DNA of 64,000 bases from Planoprotostelium fungivorum (taxonomy: Eukaryota > Evosea > Variosea > Cavosteliida > Cavosteliaceae), in NCBI GenBank assembly GCA_003024175.1, contig MDYQ01000184.1:1-64000 (forward strand), in the 5' to 3' direction. Each line of letters opens with the position of its first letter. The first letter of the stretch is position 1. The notes beneath the pieces were generated by a model that saw nothing but the letters and a program-made list of their open reading frames with translations, was not told the DNA's origin and did not search any database. The position numbers and the translations under genes were made by a program. Shown here in pieces: positions 56,940 through 64,000 of the stretch.

Positions 56940-58076
56940 TTATCTAGGCTTCGGGACGATCTTCATAAACATGTAAGTTGCCATGAAGATGACGCCGACG
57001 ATCATCATCATCATCCAATACGTCAACGTCCAAGAGAACCTTCGTTCGTCAGAATCGACACTCTCATCATCGTGATCGTGTGTCATCTCACCTCATCTTG
57101 CTGTGTAATCTCAATCGATTATTCTCCACTTTGATTTTTTCCAGATTATGATCGACGTGTTTCGACAAGCCATCGAGGTTCTACAACGCGTGTCATGCGA
57201 TGATGGTGATGATCTGTTCTCTTCTCACCTTGTTGTCTTTCGTCATCGCTTCTGAGATCCACCTGGCGCTCTCCTTCATGACTCCTGAGATCTCCGCCAT
57301 CTCATCTGATGGAAGATGAGTCGTTAGAAGATGACACGAGTGCACCTGTGATGACTTCTTGTTTCCTTCGGTTCTTTTCCATGACCTGTCGATTTGAGAT
57401 GAGATGGAGTGGATGATTAGAGGATGGTCACCTCTTGGTAGATGTCATGACCCGAGATGTTATCTTCGTTACTTCTCTGTCCCTCTGTTCTCTGTCTCAA
57501 TTGCGAACCTCCTGTGTGTGCATCAGACATCGAGTGTGAGATGATCATGATCTCACCCCCTTCAAATAACTCCTCTCGAGTTGTGATTGCATCTATTGGG
57601 TCTTGCACCTGCGACTACATACTTCAACATCATGAAGTCCATCGTTACATTACACACCACCGAGGTGTTCTGTTCATCTTCTTCTCTCTTCGTTTCGTTG
57701 AGCTCGTTGTCCTGTTGCATAGAGAAGAGTTCTTTCGTTAATTCACTGTGCGTTGGATTCTGACCTGAAGAGGATGAGAACATGTTCTTCTCACAGACTC
57801 AAACCTCTGTCTCTCCATTGGTCTAGCGCTGTTAGTCGTTTCTGATAATCAGAGTGAGCGGACATTTGTGCACCATTATCGTGTAGTTTCTGTAATTTAG
57901 AATGTAAAGCATCCAAATACTGTATGAATGCCATGAGATCGTCTTCTTCTCAGCCATCTGCTTACCTTAACAAAATCATCAGAGAATCGCGATGATTCTG
58001 CGTCTCTGAGTCGCTCTGTCCTCTCTAACAGACGACGGAAATTGACTTCCTCTTTTCGATTATCGCTGACCACCAT
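56940..58076 (-). CDS. USE1: SNARE protein USE1 (ER Qc-SNARE)
   Basis: Start MVVSDNRKEEVNFRRLLERT at 58076. Short exons give an N-terminal helical part (YLDALHSKLQKLHDN), LTKELFSMQQDNELNETKRE, and a SNARE motif with TDEMAEISGVMKESARWISE and NKNLDGLSKHVDHNLEKIKV. It ends ENNRLRLHSKMRFSWTLTYW and a tail anchor MMMMIVGVIFMATYMFMKIV, then PKPR. The end MKIVPKPR parallels the MRIMPKLK-type end I recall for animal USE1. It should act in Golgi-to-ER fusion with syntaxin 18 and Sec20 types. Exon borders in the middle (57420-57720) are approximate. Confidence 0.8.
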
Positions 58077-58246
58077 CTCGATTTACAATCCGCTTGTGAT
58101 GTGATGTGCAGACGTGGTCTGGTTGTGTTGTGACATTATCACGCATGCCCATTCATCAACGCCACGGAGGGGCAACATCGGAAGTCTCCAAACACAGTGA
58201 AGTTCGTCTTTCATTTTGTTTATTTCGTCTTGAGTGTTTAACGTCA

Positions 58247-59202
58247 TTATGCAGACGTGATGGTGATGTCCGTGTTAGTGGCGTGGGTGGGTACCACTGA
58301 AGTAGTCTCTGTCGCAGTGGGAATGTTCAAAGATGCACCCATCTGAGAAGCCAATCTGTTGACTGCGTCGACACCGAAGGCAGTCTTGTTCACAGCGGAG
58401 AACCAAGCCTTAGATCTGACCGTCTATCGATTCATCAGCCTCTATATAGACAATCCTCATCATCGTACCTGAACTCCCAAGATGGCCAATGCATGCGACA
58501 GCTGCTTGTCGTTGGACACGAAGACGAGTCTGGAGAGATCTGCCTCGGTGCGAACTTGATGGACAATGGCATCGACGGACGATCCAAAAGCCGGTCTTGC
58601 GCTGGCGACGGAGAAGCGTTCATTCTCCTCCACCACAGGAGTCGTATCGTAGAGGATCCTGACGTGAGCCAGGTTGTGGTTCTGTGCAAACTGCCTGCTG
58701 ATGTTGTTGAGCTGAGCCTCTGCTTCTCCCATTCGTCTCTGAGCCAAGAGGGAGCTGAGGTAGTCGTCTCCACTCAACAGACTGCTACCGTCGATGATGA
58801 TCTGGGATGGAAGTCAACATCACGGTGCATCGTGACGTTCTTTACCTTGTGTGGGTTGGCGCTGGTGACGTCACGTAAGTTGGCCAGGTCGATGGTGTTC
58901 TTGGCGTAGTACACCTTGCTGCACTCCTTCCTCTCCTTCTTCCAGGCCTTCTTCTGCAACTTCCTCTCTCTCTTCTCCTCCTTGTTACCGCACTTGGTCG
59001 CCTTGTGTTGTCTCTGCGACGTGTCGGTGGATTGAAGAGGGACATCATGTTCTCTCGTCACCTTCATGTCCTTCTTCAGTGACTTCCTCTGTCTCTTCTC
59101 GGTCTTGTCCTTGCACTCCTTGTGCTCCTTCTTCTTCTTGTCCTTTTTGCACTCCTTGTGGGGCATGGTGGTGGTGGGTACGGACTCCTCAATCATGGTC
59201 AT
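58247..59202 (-). CDS. NYN (YacP/PIN-like) nuclease-fold protein
   Basis: Three exons. The N-terminal third is extremely Lys-rich (KKDKKKKEHKECKDKTEKRQ) with several Cys. The second half is a NYN-like domain: IIIDGSSLL with the first acidic residue, VRILYDTTPVVEE, GSSVDAIVHQVRTEADLSRL with the second, and VFVSNDKQLSHALAILGVQ with the third. These three Asp positions match the metal site of PIN/NYN ribonucleases. The last exon (TVRSKAWFSAVNKTAFG) ends in a Thr-rich tail. RNA cleavage is inferred. The start MTMIEESVPTTTMP is the first ATG after the upstream non-coding stretch. Confidence 0.72.
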
Positions 59203-59418
59203 TTGTCTGTTGCTTCTTCTCGTGTGTTGCTCTCGCTGAAAATGATTCTTCGAGGGTGGAAGTTTGTGTCTACTTTGTCGATGTGAGAACGTAGACAGGC
59301 CAGAACAACGGTGAATGCGTTGCGGGACTATGTCTACATTCCTATGACGCGATGTTGTTTTCAGAGAAGGGATGGTTTGTTCTTTCGTCGGAAGTTCTTC
59401 CTTTTATAATGTAGACAT

Positions 59419-59817
59419 TCAAGTTTGCATCAGATGCGTTGTGGGCGACGAGTCGACATTCAAGACGAGTTGTTCCGGAATGGAAAGACGAGGGGATGTC
59501 GGGGAAGGGAGAGGTTGATGGTGATGCAGTTTGGAACGTAGGTGACGATTATGAACAGAGAAATGAAGAGAAAAGAAAGAGGTGATGATTGATATGTGAT
59601 CGAACCATTGACGAAAGTAGCGATGTAAGAGAGACAACAGTCGATACAATGATAGGGCGGTTCTAGTCGTATCGGTATTCACATCGCCGAGCAACAAATG
59701 GTTGCCAAACAACATCAACACATTCAATAAGAAGCAGGTCATCTCTAGCACCCGAAATATTCCTTTTATCTTTATCGTAACATTCAGCAGCTCATCAGAT
59801 ACTTCTGTGAAAGACAA
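59419..59817 (-). CDS. Doubtful 132-codon open frame
   Basis: An intact frame beginning MSFTEVSDELLNVTIKIKGI with one hydrophobic stretch (FRVLEMTCFLLNVLMLFG) and a Ser/His/Pro-rich end. There are no recognisable domains or introns. It lies between the NYN and VPS10 genes and may be chance. Confidence 0.22.
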   Translation of the reverse strand: MSFTEVSDELLNVTIKIKGIFRVLEMTCFLLNVLMLFGNHLLLGDVNTDTTRTALSLYRLLSLLHRYFRQWFDHISIITSFFSLHFSVHNRHLRSKLHHHQPLPSPTSPRLSIPEQLVLNVDSSPTTHLMQT

Positions 59818-59920
59818 AGAACCCGACCGAAAGCACGTGTTGTCTTGAAGAAATGTCGACAGGAACAGATATCGTAGACGCTCTCACAAACAAAGCAACT
59901 GACAACGTCACACGCATACG

Positions 59921-62822
59921 ATGAAGATGAAGGGGCTATATCTCTTCTTCATCGCTGCTGTAGCGATAGCTGCAGCTGAGAGCCTGCCTGAATCTCATAC
60001 TGTGAGTTGAATCGTTGAAGATGGTATGACTCATATCGTGATGCAGAAGACGTTCGAGTCCTCTATCTTTGACCTTCAATACGTGAACCACAAGGTATGT
60101 CGTCATTCTAGATCATCTCCATTATATTCAACGCCCACACAGCTGGTCCTCGCAGTTCTGTCAAACGGAAAACTATTCAAGTCAACAGACGGAGGTAACA
60201 CCTGGTCAGAGCAGGTCCTTCCAACATCGTCCGGCTCATCCACAAAAGCCGCAGACATTCACATCTCTCCTTCATCGGCAAAGGTAACACCCTCCCCTCC
60301 ACACATCTTCAACCCATCTGATCGTTATCGTAGACCATTTTAATCCACGGTAATCTCAACAGCAACTGGTGGTCGAAGGATGGAGGTGCCACATGGACCA
60401 TAGACTCTGCCCCTGTTCGTTTCAGCGAGCTCGACTGGCATCAGACCGAGCCAGGTTACTTTCTCGGCCTCCACAATCCCACGCACGTATCTTACGTCAC
60501 CACTGACTACGGAAAGACGTACAACAAGGTGGGAGATGTTTCCCGCCAAAATTCTCACGTCATCAGTGGTACTCATCGGCTGTCGGCTCCAATTGGGGTG
60601 ATGCGGGTGTCGATCAAGTTGACAAATCCACTGTCTATGGAATGGTATGGGAGAACAACATCTTCAACATGAAGTCCACATCAGATGGCCAAAATTACAG
60701 GCTGCAACAGAAGAACACGTTCACCGCCGTCTACATGCAGAATCAGATCTTCACTCTATCGGTGAGATGATGGACGATGCATCATGTCCACATCTGATCA
60801 TGTCATCAGCACAACGATCAGTTCAACGACTTTTACTTGCGCGTGACCCCTGACGTCGGAAAAGAAGTGAAACAATACTTCCGAGCTGAATTTCCTTGGG
60901 GCGAAGATTTAGAAGAGAAGAATGTGAGCACATCTCATCGAAATCTCATCGAAATTTCGCTGACTCCACCAGCTCTACTCGATATTGGATGATTCTACGG
61001 GTGCCGTATTCATGGGCATCAACCATCAAGATTACGACTCCAGATGGGGACACTTGTACGTATCCGAGCCCATGGGCGTACAGTACGTCTTTTCCCTGGG
61101 ATACATGGTGCACACCTACGACAACTTTGACTTTATGAGAGTGAGGGGCGCCAAAGGAATTTTATTTGCAAATTCCCTCGAAAATCCAAACGAAGGGGCT
61201 TCCGCTGCCGAGAAGATACGTACGTACGTATCGTTCAACAACGGAGCGTGGTGGGATCCATTGGCCAAGCCCGCCGGTGTCGAATGTCCACCCACCGTGA
61301 GTTTGTCATGATCGTCATGAAGCTCATCCTCATCAGGGTGCTTGCTACCTGAACCTGCACGGCTGGAGGTCGATCGTAGCGGGCGAAGACAAATTATTCG
61401 GTCCCTTCTACTCTGCAGATACCGCCATCGGTATTGTAGTGGGTAACGGCAATGTGGGAGAATATCTGTCCAGCAACCCCAACGACATCTACACGGTCAT
61501 GTCATCTGATGGAGGTGTCTCGTTCAAGGCTCTAAACAAGGGACCTTCTATCTACGAGATAGGAGACCACGGTGGCATCATCGTGTGGGCTCCCATCAAT
61601 CAACCGACGAAAAAGATATAGTGAGACGCGCGGCTCGTTGTAGATGGATCTGACTCGGAAAAAGTTTTACGAAGGATTATGGAAAGACGGTGAAGGAGTA
61701 CACGTTCACGGACAGAAGCGACGTCTGGGTGTGGAATATCATCTCAGAGGACCAATTGAATGGAACGAGCTTCCTCATCATGGACCAAACTGGACTCGTC
61801 GCCGCACACATCGATTTCAAATCGACTTATGATGGGGTGAGATTAAAATCATTTTCAAATTGTTTTATTTCGAATTTATGCGGGAGACTCACACCGGTCA
61901 GGCTTGCAACCTAGCTAGTGACTATGAAGACTATGTACCGTGGCACGATCAAGTCGTACCTACGAACGGTCTCCACTGTCTCATGGGTGAACAAGTGACA
62001 TACAGGAGAAGAAAAGACTCCTCGAACTGCTACAGCCCGGACAATTTCGACCAGAACAAGGTGAAGAGCGTGCAATCTTGTCTCTGCACCGAAGACGACT
62101 TCGAGTGGTGAGTTTGAGATTCCCGCGAAATTTCACTGACATCTACCAGCGATTTCGGTTACAAACCGAGATGGGACAGTGCCAACCACCAGCTCCTCTG
62201 TGACCGTGATGACACGGTCAAGCTATACGACCCTCCTCTGTGGTGCAAGCCCGGTAGGAAGTACAACGTCACCCAGGGGTGAGCCTCCATCTACAACCTG
62301 CCACTCACTCCCCACAGCTACCGTCTCGAAGCCGGTAACGGCTGCCGCGGCGGCGTAGACAAACATCCAAAGGAGAAGGACTGTCCGGGCACCTCTCAAG
62401 AGGACTCGAACAGCGACACGAGCGAGGGAGGATCCTCTAAAGGCTCTTCCAACAAGGCCGGATGGGTCGCCGTCGGCATCATGATCCCCATCGTCCTTCT
62501 CATCATCGGCTGTGCCTTCGTCGCTCTCAACAACGAGAAGATTCGCGAGAGGCTTCCAGTCATCGGCCGCGGAACTTTCTCGTGGGGAGGAAGCAGCGAG
62601 GGCTACGACCGACCCGGAGGCTCGGCACCGGGTGAGAAGGATATAGAGGACGAGAGGGATTGACTCTAGACAGCTCTCTTTGATGATGAAGAGTACATCA
62701 TCGGCAACCTCGATGATCGACACAGCGACGAGGAAGAAGGGATGAAGAATGTTGATTTGGGATCACCCAACGCTGGGAAGGAGTTGGAGGACTTTGCCTT
62801 TGACCCCGAGACGAAGAAATAA
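59921..62822 (+). CDS. VPS10/sortilin-family sorting receptor
   Basis: Signal peptide KMKGLYLFFIAAVAIAAAES, then a ten-bladed VPS10 propeller with BNR/Asp-box motifs (STDGGNTW, SKDGGATW, TTDYGKT, SSDGGVSF). The 10CC module has the expected cysteines: ECPPTGACYLNLHGW, ACNLASDYEDYVPWHDQ, LHCLMGEQ, NCYSPDNF and SCLCTEDDFECDFGY. A Ser-rich spacer and one membrane helix (VAVGIMIPIVLLIIGCAFVA) follow. The cytosolic tail after the last intron (about 62632-62672, acceptor GACAG) is acidic: LFDDEEYIIGNLDDRHSDEE. It carries hydrolases from Golgi to lysosome; the acidic tail likely recruits adaptors. If the last intron were not removed the protein would stop early at 62661. Confidence 0.92.
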
Positions 62823-63147
62823 AACACAGAATTCATACAGAGATGATACGGACTTTTGATCTCTATCGAATTTGAAATGGTATGTGTCGCGAGAGGAAGA
62901 GGCAGCACGAATAAGGTATGGAGTCAAGGATGAGGGACATGGGCAGACGTCCCAGATACAGCCAGCCTCTTTCTCTTTCCTCTTCTGTTGATTCTCTCGT
63001 TTATCCAATTTCAACTTTCAACTTGAATGGAGCCGTTCACCGGAATGAGAATGTAAGTAGTAGGGAGAGGGGCTGTCATCGAGGAGGTTCAAGGTGCCTT
63101 CTTTTCTTCCTCATTATCCACACAAATAGAAAGCAGCCAGCAGCATC
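62823..63147. other. Spacer between VPS10 and the CxxCxGxG protein
   Basis: About 325 bp. A T-rich stretch near 62970-63020 and a possible non-coding first exon at 63029 precede the next gene. No other feature is seen. Confidence 0.45.
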
Positions 63148-63452
63148 ATGCCACCCGTCGCAGAAGGTACCATTAAGACACCCAGAGAGGGAAAGAGGCT
63201 GCACAAGTTCCCATGCGAACAATGCAACCCCGTGCCAAACTGGGCCAAGGGTGATGGAAAGTGTAAATCATGCAAGGGACAAGGCAACTTCAACAGCGTG
63301 AGTCCATGAGAACATGGAACATAGATGGAGCTGATGTGATTGTGCAGGGGCCGTGTAGAAACTGCAACGGGAGTGGTATGTGTCTCACTTGCAACGGGAT
63401 GGGAAGGATGGAAGTAGAAGTCCCTGCCAACTGCCCCTGCTCCATCGTCTAA
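63148..63452 (+). CDS. Small CxxCxGxG zinc-binding protein
   Basis: Two exons give about 85 aa, MPPVAEGTIKTPREGKRLHK first, then four Cys pairs: FPCEQCNP, CKSCKGQG, CRNCNGSG and CLTCNGMG. Three are perfect DnaJ-type CxxCxGxG zinc motifs, yet there is no J domain or substrate-binding domain. It ends VPANCPCSIV. Such short proteins may be thiol or folding helpers, but no function is claimed. The intron (63299-63347) is phase-consistent. Confidence 0.75.
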
Positions 63453-63668
63453 TGTCAACGCGTGCATCACCGTGGGCAATACTATAAACTGTAGAATCGA
63501 TCCATCTCTGTCATACAGCTCCGGAGGCTTCATCGCGCACCAACACCTCCATGGATCTTGTCCTGCATCGTCTCGTCACTTCTCTCCAAAAGGATCTCCA
63601 GAATTGGTCAGACCATGTCATTGGTACGAATTGGCCGGGAGGCTGAGGAGAGTGTGTGGCGCTGTTCA

Positions 63669-64000
63669 TGTTAGGTTACGATGATAATCGATCGGGAGAT
63701 GACTATGACGATCCTATAGTTTTACGATATGATCTAGAGTGATAATAGATAACGAAACAAAAAGGATAAGAAGACTACGGGTTCTTCGTGAGGGTTGAAA
63801 GCTTTATTTAGCTATGCGGGATGAAGTCTACAACGAGCCGTAACATTACCCCCCACGACTGTAAGTCGTATAGTGAGGCTAGTTGGTGAACTGGCTGTTG
63901 AGATATAGGTGTAAAGTAAATTGGTGGAGGCCAATGGTGGTGGCTCGTGCTGGCGTGCGTACTACCATCGTCCTCAACAGTGGTGCGTTGTGTGGGAGAG
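63669..64000 (-). mobile_element. LTR retrotransposon fragment, 3' LTR end (Ty3/gypsy-like), running off right edge
   Basis: Read on the minus strand, a polypurine tract (GTGGGGGGTAA) is followed by a block of about 177 bp (63845 to 63669) that starts TGTTACGG and ends CCTAACA, with short inverted TGTTA/TAACA termini and an internal AATAAA. This is the arrangement of a 3' LTR. The remaining 155 bp to the right edge would be the internal 3' region. The Ty3/gypsy assignment rests on the tract and terminus only. Age cannot be judged because the other LTR is outside the window. Confidence 0.6.

Noticed and set aside
62661-62663. Stop codon ending VPS10 after DERD
   Set aside because: A donor (CCGG|GTGAG) and acceptor (GACAG) around it join in phase to an acidic cytosolic tail typical of sorting receptors.

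Overview
The window is nuclear DNA from an intron-rich unicellular eukaryote with compact genes. About thirty protein genes lie on both strands, usually 100-600 bp apart. Nearly all are cut by short GT-AG introns, mostly 40-80 nt, that commonly begin GTGAG. The gene set points to an amoeba-like protist: a soluble adenylyl cyclase of the ADCY10 type, a sedolisin, a VPS10 receptor, an SH2 protein, an LRR receptor kinase with tyrosine-kinase-like motifs, and a CPLANE2/RSG1 GTPase, a family known from cilia. My best guess is Amoebozoa, possibly a protosteloid amoeba able to form flagella. This is inference from gene content, not proof.

Layout: 1-5.2 kb coiled-coil/IQ protein (minus, runs off the left edge); 5.3-6.6 mitochondrial aspartate/glutamate-type carrier; 6.7-10.2 LSD1-type demethylase with a C-terminal Set2-like SRI domain; 10.4 U5 snRNA; 11.5-13.9 GMC oxidoreductase; 14.1-14.8 SH2 protein; 15.0-15.8 cytochrome b561; 15.9-16.4 SAYSD1; 16.6-21.7 ADCY10-like cyclase; 22.3-25.3 sedolisin; 25.8-29.9 PIP kinase and CPLANE2-like GTPase, adjacent or fused; 30.4-31.7 unknown; 31.8-32.3 mitoribosomal mL43; 32.4-39.5 LRR receptor kinase; 39.9 5S rRNA; 40.2-42.5 esterase-like gene with a partial tandem copy; 42.6 second, identical U5 snRNA; 42.9-43.5 unknown; 44.2-45.3 EMC3; 45.5-46.3 unknown; 46.5-48.5 coiled-coil zinc-finger protein; 48.8-54.0 NUP155; 54.2-55.6 A/B-type cyclin; 56.9-58.1 USE1; 58.2-59.2 NYN-domain protein; 59.9-62.8 VPS10; 63.1-63.5 small CxxCxGxG protein; 63.7 to the right edge, an LTR-retrotransposon end.

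Most genes are unrelated housekeeping neighbours rather than an operon-like system. A secretory/ER theme recurs (EMC3, SAYSD1, USE1, VPS10, two predicted GPI-anchored hydrolases). The most interesting finds are the LSD1-SRI fusion, the possible GTPase-PIP kinase fusion, and the paired U5 genes sharing an upstream box at the same spacing. Protein sequences were read by splicing in the head from GT-AG signals, phase and family resemblance. Exon ends are therefore predictions, and no database search was run.
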